Assembly (NCBI RefSeq): GCF_030812595.1
Contig: NZ_JAUSSZ010000008.1
Location: 163,789-227,788, forward strand
Direction: 5' to 3'
Source: Arthrobacter bambusae
GTDB taxonomy: Bacteria; Actinomycetota; Actinomycetes; Actinomycetales; Micrococcaceae
DNA length: 64,000 nt
Program-made: the position numbers and the translations under genes
Shown here: piece after piece, positions 27,005 through 41,414 of the stretch
How the letters are laid out: every line of letters starts with the position of its first letter
Numbering within the stretch: the stretch's first letter is position 1
Notes under the pieces: generated by a model
Databases searched by the model: none
Told to the model about the DNA's origin: nothing
The model's input: only the letters and a program-made list of their open reading frames with translations

Positions 27005-27370
27005 TTAGCGAGCCTCCTCTTTCTCCGGGGTAGCGACTACCACGGTGATGTGGCTCGTGCGCTTCTTGATCTGAAATGCGCGACCCTGAGCACGCGGCTG
27101 GAACCGCTTCATGGTCGGGCCTTCATCAACAAACGCTTCGCTGATGTAAAGGTCTCCTTCGTCAAAGGCAACGCCGTCGCGGTCCGCGAGGACCCGTGCG
27201 TTTGCCATTGCCGACTGAACTACCTTGAATACCGGCTCCGAAGCTGCCTGTTCGGCGAACTTCAGAATTGCCAGAGCCTCATTCGCTTGCTTACCACGAA
27301 CAAGGTTGACGACGCGCCGGGCCTTCATAGGCGTTACGCGGATGTGACGCGCAATAGCCTTGGCTTCCAT
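27005..27370 (-). CDS. rplV: 50S ribosomal protein L22
   Basis: A 121-residue L22 with the N-terminal [20 protein letters not shown] and the hairpin tip region [20 protein letters not shown] that reaches the exit tunnel. Length is normal. It abuts rpsC. Confidence 0.98.
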   Translation of the reverse strand: MEAKAIARHIRVTPMKARRVVNLVRGKQANEALAILKFAEQAASEPVFKVVQSAMANARVLADRDGVAFDEGDLYISEAFVDEGPTMKRFQPRAQGRAFQIKKRTSHITVVVATPEKEEAR

Positions 27371-27408
27371 TGCTTTCCTTCTCTCGTCTTAGCCGTAGAG
27401 CGAGCGCC

Positions 27409-27690
27409 TTAGCGGCGCTTGCCCTTACGGTCGTCCTTGACATGGCCGCGGAATGTCCGCGTGGGAGCGAATTCGCCGAGCTTGTGCCCGACCATCGACT
27501 CAGTGACAAACACCGGAATGTGCTTGCGTCCGTCGTGAACGGCAATCGTGTGACCCAGCATGTCCGGGACGATCATCGAACGGCGGGACCAGGTCTTGAT
27601 GACGTTCTTGGTGCCCTTTTCGTTTTCCCTGGCGACCTTCACAAAGAGGTGCTGGTCAACGAAAGGACCTTTTTTCAGGCTGCGTGGCAT
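27409..27690 (-). CDS. rpsS: 30S ribosomal protein S19
   Basis: A 93-residue S19 of standard length, [20 protein letters not shown], with [20 protein letters not shown]. It is a head protein of the small subunit, between rplB and rplV. Confidence 0.98.
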   Translation of the reverse strand: MPRSLKKGPFVDQHLFVKVARENEKGTKNVIKTWSRRSMIVPDMLGHTIAVHDGRKHIPVFVTESMVGHKLGEFAPTRTFRGHVKDDRKGKRR

Positions 27691-27702
27691 GTGTCCAGGC
27701 TC

Positions 27703-28542
27703 CTATCGCTTGTTCTTGCCAGTACGACGGCGACGAACAATAAGCTTGTCGCTCTCTTTGTTGGGGCGGCGGGTGCGGCCCTCGGGCTTGCCGTTCGGGT
27801 TGACCGGGTGACGTCCACCGGAAGTCTTGCCTTCACCACCACCGTGCGGGTGGTCGACCGGGTTCATGGCGACACCACGCACGGTCGGGCGGACGCCCTT
27901 CCAGCGCATGCGGCCGGCCTTGCCCCAGTTGATGTTGGACTGCTCGGCGTTGCCGACCTCGCCGATGGTTGCGCGGCAGCGCACGTCAACGTTGCGGATT
28001 TCGCCGGAGGGCAGACGCAGCTGGGCGAAACGGCCTTCCTTGGCGACGAGCTGTACCGAAGCACCTGCGGAACGGGCCATCTTGGCGCCGCCACCCGGAC
28101 GCAGTTCGACTGCGTGGATAACGGTACCGACGGGGATGTTGCGCAACGGCAGGTTGTTGCCCGGCTTGATGTCAGCGTCGGGGCCAGCCTCGACGAAGTC
28201 ACCCTGGGACAGCTTGTTCGGGGCGATGATGTAACGCTTGGTGCCATCAACGTAGTGCAGGAGGGCGATGCGAGCCGTGCGGTTCGGATCGTACTCGATT
28301 TCGGCAACGCGAGCGTTGACGCCGTCCTTGTCGTGACGACGGAAGTCGATCAGACGGTACTGGCGCTTGTGGCCACCACCCTTGTGACGGGTGGTGATCT
28401 TACCGGTGTTGTTACGGCCGCCGGTCTTGTGCAGCGGACGCAGCAGCGACTTTTCCGGAGTCGATCGCGTGATTTCGGAGAAGTCGGCTACGCTCGAGCC
28501 GCGACGGCCCGGGGTAGTCGGCTTGTATTTACGGATTCCCAT
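27703..28542 (-). CDS. rplB: 50S ribosomal protein L2
   Basis: A 279-residue L2 with [20 protein letters not shown] at the start and the peptidyl-transferase-region signature [20 protein letters not shown] containing the conserved histidine. Length is normal. Confidence 0.98.
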   Translation of the reverse strand: MGIRKYKPTTPGRRGSSVADFSEITRSTPEKSLLRPLHKTGGRNNTGKITTRHKGGGHKRQYRLIDFRRHDKDGVNARVAEIEYDPNRTARIALLHYVDGTKRYIIAPNKLSQGDFVEAGPDADIKPGNNLPLRNIPVGTVIHAVELRPGGGAKMARSAGASVQLVAKEGRFAQLRLPSGEIRNVDVRCRATIGEVGNAEQSNINWGKAGRMRWKGVRPTVRGVAMNPVDHPHGGGEGKTSGGRHPVNPNGKPEGRTRRPNKESDKLIVRRRRTGKNKR

Positions 28543-28571
28543 AATTCATTTCCTCGTTAAAGTGGTCTCCG

Positions 28572-28877
28572 CTACGCGAGCGGACCGCCGAAGATGTCGA
28601 TTGTGCCTTCTTTGAGGGTGACAATTGCACGCTTGGTGCTCTTGCGCTGTCCCCAGCCGAATTTGGTGCGCTTGCGCTTACCGGCACGGTTGATGGTGTT
28701 GATCGATTCGACCTTGACGGAGAAGATCTTCTCCACGGCCAGCTTGATCTCGGTCTTGTTCGAGCGGGGGTCCACCAGGAAGGTGTACTTGCCCTCGTCG
28801 ATCAGGCCGTAGCTCTTTTCCGAGACGACGGGTGCAATGACGACGTCGCGCGGGTCTTTGATGGTGGCTGCACTCAC
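28572..28877 (-). CDS. rplW: 50S ribosomal protein L23
   Basis: A 101-residue L23 at the tunnel exit, the docking site for trigger factor and SRP ([40 protein letters not shown]). Its ATG overlaps the rplD stop by 4 nt. Confidence 0.98.
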   Translation of the reverse strand: MSAATIKDPRDVVIAPVVSEKSYGLIDEGKYTFLVDPRSNKTEIKLAVEKIFSVKVESINTINRAGKRKRTKFGWGQRKSTKRAIVTLKEGTIDIFGGPLA

Positions 28878-29491
28878 TTGGCGTCCTCCTCGTTCTTTGC
28901 CTTGTCAGCGATGAAAGCCTCGAAAGCAGCCTTGGTGAAGACCACGTCGTCGGAAACCAGCACGTCGTAGGTGTTCAGCTGGTCTGCGTACAGAACGTGA
29001 ACTTCCGCGAGGTTGCGCACCGACAGTGCGGCAACATCGTTGGCGCGCTCGATGACAACGAGCAGGTTCTTGCGCTCGGAAACCGAACGCAACGATGCCA
29101 GTGCTTCCTTGGAGGACGGCTTGGTGCCGGCGACCAGTTCGTCAATGACGTGGATGCGACCGTTGCGGGCGCGGTCAGACAGGGCACCGCGAAGTGCGGC
29201 AGCCTTCATCTTCTTGGGGGTCCGCTGGCTGTAGTCACGCGGCGTCGGGCCGTGGACAATGCCACCACCGGTCATGTGCGGAGCACGGATGGAACCCTGA
29301 CGGGCGCGGCCGGTGCCCTTCTGCTTGAACGGCTTGCGGCCTGCACCGGAAACTTCGGCGCGGGTCTTGGTCTTGTGGGTACCCTGGCGAGCAGCAGCGA
29401 GCTGTGCGACGACGACCTGGTGCAGCAGCGGCACGTTGGTCTGGACGTCGAAGATCTCTGCAGGCAGGTCTACCTTGACAGTGCTAGTCAT
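28874..29491 (-). CDS. rplD: 50S ribosomal protein L4
   Basis: A 205-residue L4 with the tunnel loop region [21 protein letters not shown]4 represses the S10 operon in E. coli; whether it does so here cannot be read from the sequence. Confidence 0.98.
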   Translation of the reverse strand: MTSTVKVDLPAEIFDVQTNVPLLHQVVVAQLAAARQGTHKTKTRAEVSGAGRKPFKQKGTGRARQGSIRAPHMTGGGIVHGPTPRDYSQRTPKKMKAAALRGALSDRARNGRIHVIDELVAGTKPSSKEALASLRSVSERKNLLVVIERANDVAALSVRNLAEVHVLYADQLNTYDVLVSDDVVFTKAAFEAFIADKAKNEEDAK

Positions 29492-29495
29492 CTAA

Positions 29496-30146
29496 CTAGG
29501 CTCCCTTCACGGCGGTGCGTACGAGGACGACCTGGCCGCGGGCGCCGGGGACGGCACCCTTGATAAGGAGCAGCGACTTCTCGGCGTCGACGGCGTGAAC
29601 GGTGAGGTTCAGCGTGGTGTGACGTACTGCGCCCATGCGACCGGCCATTTTCAGACCCTTGAAGACGCGGCTCGGGGTGGATGCGCCACCGATGGAACCG
29701 GGCTTGCGGTGGTTCTTGTGCGCACCGTGGGAGGCTCCAACACCGTGGAAGCCGTGACGCTTCATAACACCGGCGAAGCCCTTACCCTTGCTGGTACCGA
29801 CGACGTCGATCTTCTGACCGGCTTCGAAGAGCTCAACAGAAAGCTCCTGGCCCAGTTCGTAAGACGCGGCGTCCGCAGTGCGCAGTTCGACGACGTGGCG
29901 GCGAGGAGTTACGCCGGCCTTTTCAAAGTGACCAGCCAGCGGCTTGGTGACCTTGCGGGGATCGATCTGGCCGTAGCCGATCTGAACGGCGACATAGCCA
30001 TCGGTCTCTGCGTTGCGCAGCTGGGTGATGACGTTGGAGTCAGCCTGGACGACAGTTACCGGGATGAGCTTGTTGTTCTCGTCCCAGACCTGGGTCATGC
30101 CGAGCTTCGTGCCCAGCAGGCCCTTTACATTACGGGTTGCGGTCAT
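29496..30146 (-). CDS. rplC: 50S ribosomal protein L3
   Basis: A 216-residue L3 with the signature [20 protein letters not shown] and [15 protein letters not shown]. It is an early assembly protein reaching the peptidyl transferase centre. Length is normal, between rpsJ and rplD. Confidence 0.98.
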   Translation of the reverse strand: MTATRNVKGLLGTKLGMTQVWDENNKLIPVTVVQADSNVITQLRNAETDGYVAVQIGYGQIDPRKVTKPLAGHFEKAGVTPRRHVVELRTADAASYELGQELSVELFEAGQKIDVVGTSKGKGFAGVMKRHGFHGVGASHGAHKNHRKPGSIGGASTPSRVFKGLKMAGRMGAVRHTTLNLTVHAVDAEKSLLLIKGAVPGARGQVVLVRTAVKGA

Positions 30147-30164
30147 AGTTTTCTCAGCACCTCC

Positions 30165-30473
30165 CTACAGCTTGATTTCGATGTTCACGTCGGCCGGCAG
30201 GTCGAGACGCATAAGCGAGTCAACAGCCTTCGGCGTGGGGTCGATGATGTCGATCAGACGCTTGTGAGTACGCATTTCAAAGTGCTCGCGGCTGTCCTTG
30301 TACTTGTGGGGAGAGCGGATAACGCAGTACACGTTCTTCTCCGTCGGCAGCGGCACGGGGCCCACTACCGTTGCGCCTGCGCGCGTGACCGTCTCAACGA
30401 TCTTCCGCGCTGAAACATCAATGACCTCGTGGTCATATGACTTCAGCCGGATGCGGATTTTTTGTCCCGCCAT
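30165..30473 (-). CDS. rpsJ: 30S ribosomal protein S10 / NusE
   Basis: A 102-residue S10 ([40 protein letters not shown]), of normal length. It doubles as NusE, partner of NusB and NusG in antitermination. It heads the S10 operon. In the canonical order tuf lies upstream; here a divergent beta-glucosidase gene intervenes. Confidence 0.98.
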
Positions 30474-30862
30474 GTCGCCTGACTCTCTTTCAGTCTTTGC
30501 TGCCCTCGAATAAAGGCTGCCCTGTTCACTTACGTGTTGTATGTGGCTGCCGAAGCATTTGAAGTAGTACTACCACCCGCCGCACAAGCTGAATCCGGAG
30601 GGATCCGGGTTCCTCAACTTGCCGGTGTAACCGACCCCCGCGGTCGGGCGTGTCGCGATTTCCACGCAAACGCGTCCGTAGTCCTTTGGGGATCTGGGTT
30701 ATGTTTGGTCTTCAGCTTGGACCCTGGCACCCGGCATTATCCGGATCGGGACGCGAAGAAGCGCTTGAACAACTCAACTAGTATGCCGGAATTTCCCGGC
30801 ATAAGCCAATTGAGCCCCTTCCGAGCATTGCTATCGGCTCCTGCGCTCGGGATGATTGGGTC
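30474..30862. promoter_or_regulatory. Divergent promoter region of rpsJ and the beta-glucosidase gene
   Basis: No gene is seen in these 389 nt. For rpsJ, minus-strand TTCAAA (30558-30563) and TACAAC (30536-30541) are 16 bp apart, next to a perfect palindrome GTAGTACTAC (30564-30573). For the beta-glucosidase, TATGCCGG (30782-30789) and CCGGCATA (30796-30803) form an 8-bp inverted repeat about 60 nt before its ATG, a plausible repressor operator. Confidence 0.4.
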
Positions 30863-32299
30863 ATGACCGTCCAAGATGCTTCCACTGTGGGGGATCTTGC
30901 AGGACGCATCCGGCCGGACTTCATTCTAGGGGTCGCGGCGGCGGCATTCCAGATCGAAGGCGCGCTCACGGCCGACGGACGAGGACCGTCGAGTTGGGAC
31001 GCATTTGCCGAGAAACCAGGCGCGATCGTCGACGGCCACTCCCCCGCAGTCGCGTGCGACCATTACAACCGGACGGATGAGGACATTTCCCTCATGCAGG
31101 ACCTGGGCGTGGATTCCTACCGGTTTTCCCTCTCCTGGCCCCGGATCCAACCCGGCGGCAAGGGACCCATCAACCAACAGGGCCTGGACTTCTACGACCG
31201 CCTGATCGACAAGCTCCTCAAGGCCGGGGTCTCACCTATGGTGACCTTGTTCCATTGGGATACTCCCCTGCCATTGGAGCACGACGGCGGCTGGCTGAAT
31301 CGGGCGACAGCGGAACGGTTCGCCGAATATTCCGCTGCGGCGGCACACCGCTTCGGTGACCGGGTGGCGCAATGGGTCACCCTGAACGAGCCTGTTTCGG
31401 TCGCGTTGCAAGGGTATGCGCTTGGCGTCCACGCTCCCGGACGGCGGCTGCTTTTCGATGCCCTGCCGGCTGCCCACCACCAGTTGTTGGGGCACGGGCT
31501 TGCCGTGCAGGCCCTGCGCGCCGCCGGCGTCGCGGGAACCATCGGCGTGGCCAACGTGCATTCCCCGGTAAGCCCGGCAAGCAAGCGGCTTGGAGACGGT
31601 CTCATGGCCAAGGCCTTCGACCTCATCTTCAACCGGGTCTATGCCGATCCCATCCTCCTGGGGCGTTACCCGAAACCTCCGCTGCAAGTTAAGCCTTGGT
31701 TCCGGGCCTTGGGCAAGGTGCGGGAGGAGGATCTCAAGACCATCCACCAACCGTTGGATTTCTACGGTTTGAACTACTACTACCCGGTCAAGGTAGCCTC
31801 GGGCCGCGGGGGCGGGGGCGACGGAAGCGCCCCCGTCATCAACCCGGAGATGATGGCCAAGCTGCCGTTCCATCTGGCAGCCTTCCCGGAATACGAAACG
31901 ACGGGCTTTGGCTGGCCTGTGGCTCCCGAACACCTCGGAATCCTCCTGCGGGAGTTGAAGGACCGTTACGGAGACGCACTGCCTCCCCTGTTCATCACCG
32001 AGAGCGGCGCGAGTTTCCCGGAACCTGAGCACACCCGGGGTCCAGTGCACGACGCCGACCGCATCCGCTATCTTGCCTCGCACCTCGGCCAGGCCTTGAG
32101 GGCCACGGCCCCTGGCGGGATTGCCGACGACGTCGAACTCCTGGGCTACTACGTGTGGACCCTGCTGGACAACTTCGAATGGGCTGCCGGATACTCGCAG
32201 CGATTCGGGCTGGTGCACGTGGACTTCGACACCCTCGAAAGGACCCCTAAGGACTCGTACTACTGGTACCAGTCCTTGAGCAAGGCGCGCCGGAGTTGA
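30863..32299 (+). CDS. Beta-glucosidase, glycoside hydrolase family 1
   Basis: A 478-residue GH1 enzyme without a signal peptide, so cytoplasmic. The acid/base glutamate is E176 in TLNEP and the nucleophile is E380 in FITESGA; the usual Asn of the T-E-N-G motif is Ser here. Other family marks are FQIEGALTADGRGPSSWD, FSLSWPRIQP and the aglycone/glycone-site tail TLLDNFEWAAGYSQRFGLVH. It would cleave beta-linked disaccharides after import. It is the only gene of its operon, inserted between tuf and rpsJ, with a weak ribosome binding site (GGGATGATT). Confidence 0.93.
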   Translation: MTVQDASTVGDLAGRIRPDFILGVAAAAFQIEGALTADGRGPSSWDAFAEKPGAIVDGHSPAVACDHYNRTDEDISLMQDLGVDSYRFSLSWPRIQPGGKGPINQQGLDFYDRLIDKLLKAGVSPMVTLFHWDTPLPLEHDGGWLNRATAERFAEYSAAAAHRFGDRVAQWVTLNEPVSVALQGYALGVHAPGRRLLFDALPAAHHQLLGHGLAVQALRAAGVAGTIGVANVHSPVSPASKRLGDGLMAKAFDLIFNRVYADPILLGRYPKPPLQVKPWFRALGKVREEDLKTIHQPLDFYGLNYYYPVKVASGRGGGGDGSAPVINPEMMAKLPFHLAAFPEYETTGFGWPVAPEHLGILLRELKDRYGDALPPLFITESGASFPEPEHTRGPVHDADRIRYLASHLGQALRATAPGGIADDVELLGYYVWTLLDNFEWAAGYSQRFGLVHVDFDTLERTPKDSYYWYQSLSKARRS

Positions 32300-32321
32300 T
32301 TCCGCGTCCTTTTTGTGGACC

Positions 32322-32387
32322 GACCGTGCTAAATAGATTTTTTCCAATTCGCCCGATCGTGCTAAATCAATCTTTCCTATTCGCCCG
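32322..32387. repeat. Imperfect tandem repeat (~33 bp x 2) after the beta-glucosidase gene
   Basis: Two adjacent units begin GACCGTGCTAAAT (32322) and GATCGTGCTAAAT (32355) and both end ATTCGCCCG. They differ by several substitutions and single-base shifts. They lie between the beta-glucosidase stop and the tuf terminator. Confidence 0.7.
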
Positions 32388-32460
32388 GTTGATGCGCTTG
32401 GCGCGCTCAAAGCTATCAGGGCGCGAACCGCATCCGGCAGTGCCCCAGGCCCGTAACAAA

Positions 32461-32494
32461 GAAGAACCCCGCCACAAAAGTGACGGGGTTCTTC
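32461..32494. terminator. Bidirectional terminator between the beta-glucosidase gene and tuf
   Basis: GAAGAACCCCG (32461-32471) and CGGGGTTCTTC (32484-32494) form a perfect 11-bp stem with a 12-nt loop between convergent genes. Confidence 0.85.
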
Positions 32495-32550
32495 TTTGGC
32501 TTGCTACCGGCCGACAGGCGGCCGGTGGTTCACCGATCTACAAGTAGGAA

Positions 32551-33741
32551 CTACTTGAGGATCTTGGTAACACGTCCCGAACCAACGGTGCGGCCACCTT
32601 CACGGATTGCGAAGCCGAGGCCCTCTTCCATAGCGATCGGCTGGATGAGCTCAACGGTCATCTCAGTGTTGTCGCCAGGCATAACCATTTCCGTGCCTTC
32701 CGGCAGGGTGATAACGCCGGTTACGTCCGTGGTACGGAAGTAGAACTGCGGGCGGTAGTTCGAGTAGAACGGGTTGTGACGTCCGCCTTCGTCCTTGGAA
32801 AGGATGTAGACGTTAGCTTCGAAGTCGGTGTGCGGGGTGATGGAACCCGGCTTGACGACAACCTGGCCACGCTCGACGTCGTCGCGCTTCAGACCGCGGA
32901 GCAGCAGGCCACAGTTCTCGCCGGCCCATGCTTCGTCGAGCTGCTTGTGGAACATCTCGATACCGGTAACGGTGGTCTTCTGGACCGGACGGATACCAAC
33001 GATTTCAACTTCAGAGTTGATCGCGAGGGTACCGCGCTCGGCGCGACCCGTAACGACGGTGCCACGACCGGTGATCGTGAAGACGTCTTCGATCGGCATC
33101 AGGAACGGCTTGTCGCGGTCGCGAACGGGGTCCGGAACCGAGTTGTCGACAGCTTCCATGAGGTCTTCGATGGACTTGACCCACTCAGCGTCGCCTTCGA
33201 GGGCCTTCAGGCCGGAAACGCGGATAACCGGAGCGTCGTCGCCGTCGAAGCCCTGCGAGCTCAGGAGCTCACGAACTTCCATTTCGACGAGGTCGAGAAG
33301 CTCTTCGTCGTCGACCATGTCGGCCTTGTTCAGAGCGACCAGCAGGTAGGGAACACCAACCTGGCGGGCGAGCAGAACGTGCTCGCGGGTCTGGGCCATC
33401 GGACCATCGGTGGCGGCAACCACGAGGATCGCGCCGTCCATCTGGGCAGCACCGGTGATCATGTTCTTGATGTAGTCAGCGTGACCCGGAGCGTCCACGT
33501 GTGCGTAGTGGCGCTTTTCGGTCTGGTACTCAACGTGCGAGATGTTGATGGTAATACCGCGCTGACGCTCTTCCGGAGCAGAGTCGATCGACGCGAAGTC
33601 ACGCTTCTCGTTGAGAGTGGGGTACTTGTCGTACAGCACCTTGGAAATGGCGGCAGTCAGCGTCGTCTTACCGTGGTCAACGTGACCGATGGTGCCGATG
33701 TTGACGTGCGGCTTAGTCCGCTCGAACTTTGCCTTTGCCAC
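32551..33741 (-). CDS. tuf: Elongation factor Tu
   Basis: A 396-residue EF-Tu starting at GTG with a strong purine-rich site (AGGAGGAACC) upstream. GTP-binding motifs are [16 protein letters not shown] and NKAD; domains 2 and 3 follow ([13 protein letters not shown], and the C-terminal [20 protein letters not shown]). It delivers aminoacyl-tRNA to the ribosome. A hairpin and a candidate promoter precede it, so it can be made in excess over fusA. Confidence 0.99.
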   Translation of the reverse strand: MAKAKFERTKPHVNIGTIGHVDHGKTTLTAAISKVLYDKYPTLNEKRDFASIDSAPEERQRGITINISHVEYQTEKRHYAHVDAPGHADYIKNMITGAAQMDGAILVVAATDGPMAQTREHVLLARQVGVPYLLVALNKADMVDDEELLDLVEMEVRELLSSQGFDGDDAPVIRVSGLKALEGDAEWVKSIEDLMEAVDNSVPDPVRDRDKPFLMPIEDVFTITGRGTVVTGRAERGTLAINSEVEIVGIRPVQKTTVTGIEMFHKQLDEAWAGENCGLLLRGLKRDDVERGQVVVKPGSITPHTDFEANVYILSKDEGGRHNPFYSNYRPQFYFRTTDVTGVITLPEGTEMVMPGDNTEMTVELIQPIAMEEGLGFAIREGGRTVGSGRVTKILK

Positions 33742-33810
33742 AGGTTCCTCCTAGAACGATTTCAAGTGAGTTGCTCCTCGGCCGCGCTTTTCGCGGCAGA
33801 AACTCCAGCA

Positions 33811-33840
33811 AGTCTACTTGGGGGCTTTGGTTTTGGTGAA
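33811..33840 (-). promoter_or_regulatory. Candidate tuf promoter
   Basis: Minus-strand TTCACC (33835-33840) and TAGACT (33811-33816) are 18 bp apart, predicting a leader of about 65 nt. A small hairpin (GCCGCG/CGCGGC, 33781-33797) lies in that leader. Confidence 0.5.
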
Positions 33841-33882
33841 ATTGCAGATTCAGGCACCAATCTTAGTACCTGGAGTCTGTTC

Positions 33883-33928
33883 GTGCAGGGGCCGGGCCGC
33901 GGCCTTGGCTAAAGCCCTGCCCCTGCAC
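33883..33928 (-). terminator. Hairpin between fusA and tuf
   Basis: GTGCAGGGGC (33883-33892) pairs perfectly with GCCCCTGCAC (33919-33928), with smaller GC-rich pairing inside. No U tract follows. It may partly terminate the fusA transcript or mark an RNA processing site. Confidence 0.6.
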
Positions 33929-33976
33929 TGAATGCTTTCCCGGAATGGGCCAGCATCCTGGTTATTCCGTCGGTGA

Positions 33977-36091
33977 TTACTCGCCGCGGGTCTTCTGGAT
34001 GATCTCGTCGGCAACTGCCTTCGGGACCTCGGCGTAGCTGTTGAACGTCATGGAGTACACAGCACGGCCCTGGGTCTTCGAGCGCAGGTCACCGATGTAG
34101 CCGAACATGCCGGACAGCGGAACGTGTGCACGGATTACCTTGACGCCGGCGGCATCTTCCATGGACTGCATCTGGCCACGGCGGGAGTTCAGGTCACCGA
34201 TTACTTCACCCATGTATTCCTCAGGGGTGCGGACCTCAACATCCATCAGCGGTTCGAGCAGAACCGGGTTCGCCTTGCGTGCGGCTTCCTTGAAAGCCAT
34301 ACGGCCGGCGATCTTGAACGCCATTTCCGAGGAGTCAACATCGTGGTACGCGCCGTCAATCAGCGTGGCCTTGATGCCGACAACCGGGTAGCCGGCCAGA
34401 ACGCCGTCGTTGAGTGCATCCTGGATGCCCGCGTCAACGGACGGGATGTACTCGCGGGGCACGCGGCCACCGGTGACCTTGTTCTCGAACGCATAGAGCT
34501 CGCCGTCGGCGGTATCCATCGGCTCGATAGCGATCTGGATCTTTGCGAACTGACCCGAACCACCGGTCTGCTTCTTGTGCGTGTAGTCGTGACGCTCTAC
34601 AGCGCGCTTGATGGTTTCGCGGTACGCAACCTGCGGCTTGCCGACGTTTGCCTCGACCTTGAATTCGCGGCGCATGCGGTCCACCAGGATGTCCAGGTGG
34701 AGCTCGCCCATGCCGGCGATGATGGTCTGACCGGTGTCTTCGTTGAGGGAGACCTGGAAGGTCGGGTCCTCAGCGGAGAGCTTCTGGATGGCCGTGGAGA
34801 GCTTCTCCTGGTCACCCTTGGTGTTCGGCTCGATGGCAACCGAGATCACGGGCTCCGGGAAGCTCATGGACTCGAGCACGATCTGGTTGTTCGCGTCGCA
34901 CAGGGTGTCGCCCGTGGTGGTGTCCTTCAGACCGATTGCTGCGTAGATGTGGCCCGCGGTAGCGCCCTCAACAGGCATTTCCTTGTTGGCGTGCATCTGG
35001 AACAGCTTGCCGATGCGCTCCTTCTTGCCCTTGGTGGAGTTGACCACCTGGGCGCCGGCTTCTACGTGACCGGAGTACACGCGGATGAAGGTGAGCTGGC
35101 CGAAGAACGGGTGCGCGGCAATCTTGAATGCCAGGGCCGAGAACGGCTCTTCGGCAGAAGGCTTGCGGGTGAGCTCCTTCGATTCGTCGCGCGGGTCGTG
35201 ACCGACCATGGGCGGGACGTCGAGGGGGTTCGGCAGGAAGTCAACAACAGCATCCAGCATCGGCTGGACGCCGCGGTTCTTGAAGGCAGAACCACAGAGA
35301 ACCGGGTAGAGCTCAGAGTTGATGGTCATCTTGCGGATGCCAGCCTTGAGCTCCTCAAGAGTGAGTTCTTCACCCTCGAGGTACTTCTCCATGAGTTCTT
35401 CGGAAGCCTCGGCAACAGTCTCAACGAGCTGTGCACGGTATTCCTCCGCCTTGGCCTGGAGGTCGGCGGGGATCTCCTGGACCTCGTACTTGGCACCCAT
35501 GGTCACGTCACCCTTGGCATCGCCCGGCCACACCAGTGCGCGCATCTCAAGGAGATCCACGACGCCGATGAAGTCGTTCTCAGCACCGATAGGCAGCTGG
35601 AGAACCAGCGGCTTGGCGCCGAGGCGGCTGATGATGGTGTCTACGGTGAAGTAGAAGTCAGCGCCGAGCTTGTCCATCTTGTTGACGAAGCAAATACGCG
35701 GCACGTTGTACTTGTCGGCCTGGCGCCAGACAGTCTCGGACTGCGGCTCAACGCCTTCCTTGCCATCGAAGACAGCAACGGCGCCGTCGAGGACGCGCAG
35801 CGAGCGCTCAACCTCAACCGTGAAGTCCACGTGGCCCGGGGTGTCGATGATGTTGATCTGGTTCTTGTCCCAGAAGCAGGTCACGGCGGCAGACGTGATG
35901 GTGATGCCGCGTTCCTTTTCCTGTTCCATCCAGTCGGTCGTCGAAGCGCCGTCGTGCGTTTCGCCGATCTTGTGGTTCACACCCGTGTAGAACAGGATGC
36001 GCTCGGTGGTGGTGGTCTTGCCGGCATCGATGTGGGCCATGATGCCGATGTTGCGGACCTTGCTAAGGTCGGTAAGCACGTCCTGTGCCAC
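33977..36091 (-). CDS. fusA: Elongation factor G
   Basis: A 704-residue translocase starting at GTG. GTP-binding motifs are [24 protein letters not shown] and NKMD. Domains II-V follow, ending with [20 protein letters not shown]. It is the normal cytosolic EF-G, in the usual order rpsL-rpsG-fusA-tuf. Confidence 0.99.
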   Translation of the reverse strand: MAQDVLTDLSKVRNIGIMAHIDAGKTTTTERILFYTGVNHKIGETHDGASTTDWMEQEKERGITITSAAVTCFWDKNQINIIDTPGHVDFTVEVERSLRVLDGAVAVFDGKEGVEPQSETVWRQADKYNVPRICFVNKMDKLGADFYFTVDTIISRLGAKPLVLQLPIGAENDFIGVVDLLEMRALVWPGDAKGDVTMGAKYEVQEIPADLQAKAEEYRAQLVETVAEASEELMEKYLEGEELTLEELKAGIRKMTINSELYPVLCGSAFKNRGVQPMLDAVVDFLPNPLDVPPMVGHDPRDESKELTRKPSAEEPFSALAFKIAAHPFFGQLTFIRVYSGHVEAGAQVVNSTKGKKERIGKLFQMHANKEMPVEGATAGHIYAAIGLKDTTTGDTLCDANNQIVLESMSFPEPVISVAIEPNTKGDQEKLSTAIQKLSAEDPTFQVSLNEDTGQTIIAGMGELHLDILVDRMRREFKVEANVGKPQVAYRETIKRAVERHDYTHKKQTGGSGQFAKIQIAIEPMDTADGELYAFENKVTGGRVPREYIPSVDAGIQDALNDGVLAGYPVVGIKATLIDGAYHDVDSSEMAFKIAGRMAFKEAARKANPVLLEPLMDVEVRTPEEYMGEVIGDLNSRRGQMQSMEDAAGVKVIRAHVPLSGMFGYIGDLRSKTQGRAVYSMTFNSYAEVPKAVADEIIQKTRGE

Positions 36092-36160
36092 GGTGTCTCC
36101 CTTTCGGATGGACTACACGTTCGCCGCCAGCTCGTCGGAGCCGGCGGCGTACGGGAAGTT

Positions 36161-36631
36161 TTACCAGCGGTAGTGTGCGAAGGCCTTGTTCGACTCGGCC
36201 ATCTTGTGGGTGTCTTCGCGACGCTTCACAGCGGCACCGAGACCGTTGGACGCATCCAGGATTTCGTTCTGGAGGCGTTCGGTCATCGTCTTCTCGCGGC
36301 GGGCCTTGGAGTAGCCAACCAGCCAGCGGAGAGCGAGGGCGGTGGAGCGGCCCGGCTTGACCTCAACGGGAACCTGGTAGGTTGCGCCACCGACACGGCG
36401 GGAGCGGACCTCGAGGGAAGGCTTGACGTTGTCCATGGCCTTCTTGAGGGCGGCAACGGGGTCGCCACCGGACTTGGCACGTGCACCTTCGAGTGCGCCG
36501 TAAACGATGCGCTCCGCGGTGGACTTCTTGCCGTCGATCAGAACCTTGTTGATCAGCTGGGTGACCAACGGGGAACCGTAAACGGGATCGGAAACTAGCG
36601 GCCGCTTCGGGGCCGGACCCTTGCGAGGCAT
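36161..36631 (-). CDS. rpsG: 30S ribosomal protein S7
   Basis: The start is ATG at 36631, giving [20 protein letters not shown] and 156 residues; an upstream in-frame ATG would run into rpsL. The core [20 protein letters not shown] and the C-terminal [17 protein letters not shown] are typical. It nucleates the 30S head. Confidence 0.98.
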   Translation of the reverse strand: MPRKGPAPKRPLVSDPVYGSPLVTQLINKVLIDGKKSTAERIVYGALEGARAKSGGDPVAALKKAMDNVKPSLEVRSRRVGGATYQVPVEVKPGRSTALALRWLVGYSKARREKTMTERLQNEILDASNGLGAAVKRREDTHKMAESNKAFAHYRW

Positions 36632-36632
36632 A

Positions 36633-37007
36633 TTACTTCTTCTCCATCTTTGCGCCGTAGCGGCTGCGGGCCTGCTTGCGGTTCTTGACACCCTGGGTAT
36701 CGAGGGCACCACGGACGATCTTGTAACGGACACCCGGGAGGTCCTTCACACGACCACCACGGACCAGCACGATGGAGTGCTCCTGGAGGTTGTGGCCAAC
36801 ACCGGGGATGTAGGCGGTAACTTCAACGCCACCGTTGAGGCGCACACGTGCAACCTTACGGAGAGCCGAGTTCGGCTTCTTCGGGGTGGTCGTGTAAACG
36901 CGGGTGCAAACACCGCGGCGCATCGGGCTGCCCTTAAGCGCGGGAGCCTTGGTCTTGGAGACCTTCGGCGTGCGGCCCTTGCGGACCAGCTGGTTAATCG
37001 TAGGCAC
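36633..37007 (-). CDS. rpsL: 30S ribosomal protein S12
   Basis: The GTG at 37007, preceded by GGAGA, gives the standard 124-residue S12 ([20 protein letters not shown]). The decoding-centre loop [16 protein letters not shown] keeps the wild-type lysine whose mutation gives streptomycin resistance, and [20 protein letters not shown] is intact. It heads the str operon. Confidence 0.98.
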   Translation of the reverse strand: MPTINQLVRKGRTPKVSKTKAPALKGSPMRRGVCTRVYTTTPKKPNSALRKVARVRLNGGVEVTAYIPGVGHNLQEHSIVLVRGGRVKDLPGVRYKIVRGALDTQGVKNRKQARSRYGAKMEKK

Positions 37008-37247
37008 TTTCGTGTTCTCCGTTGGTTGATCTCTGCTCCGCGCCCAGGCACTGGCCTGTGTTTGCGTGAGAGCTTTGGCGTTGTCCATGCGACCCTGGCC
37101 CGAAGACCGCTGGGCGTGCAAAAGTGCGGCATTCGTTGCGCACGTAGCCCGCAACCCGGAAACAGGCTCCACCCAAGCACCATGAGAACAAAACCAAAAT
37201 GATGCTGCGGCGGCCTTCATCCACTGCCACACAGAACAATTACCAAA

Positions 37248-37277
37248 ATTCTAGCATGGCTTGATCTGAAGCCTTAA
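37248..37277 (-). promoter_or_regulatory. Candidate str operon promoter
   Basis: Minus-strand TAGAAT (37248-37253) is preceded by TGC, giving an extended -10, with TTAAGG (37272-37277) 18 bp upstream. Confidence 0.6.
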
Positions 37278-37358
37278 TCGGGTGTAAAGGAGTAGACCCC
37301 GACGACGGGCGCCGGCCGCCGTCGTCAGGCACCTAACGAGTCGGGCACCCAACGGGAA

Positions 37359-37387
37359 GGACCCCGCACTCACAGAGTGCGGGGTCC
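37359..37387 (-). terminator. Terminator after rpoC
   Basis: GGACCCCGCACT (37359-37370) and AGTGCGGGGTCC (37376-37387) form a perfect 12-bp stem with a 5-nt loop, 25 nt after the rpoC stop. Confidence 0.85.
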
Positions 37388-37411
37388 CTCCTTTGCGCTA
37401 CAACCTCCGGG

Positions 37412-41311
<3,900 letters not shown>

Positions 41312-41414
41312 ATGGTCCCTGTTCTCTCTTGTTCTCTAAATTCTGAAGTCTTGGGTTTACGGAAAGAGGCAGCAGCCTTGGCCGGCGGTCTGCACCGCCA
41401 GCCAGAGCGGCTGT

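Larger units (their letters stand above)
37008..37411 (-). promoter_or_regulatory. str operon leader and intergenic region after rpoC
   Basis: This 404-nt gap has no gene. It contains the rpoC terminator (37359-37387) and the candidate rpsL promoter (37248-37277), leaving a leader of about 230 nt before rpsL. I see no convincing structure in the leader itself. Confidence 0.45.

Noticed and set aside
34124..36598. An 824-codon open frame antisense to fusA and rpsG
   Set aside because: It spans two conserved genes and their junction on the other strand, so it is an artefact of codon bias.
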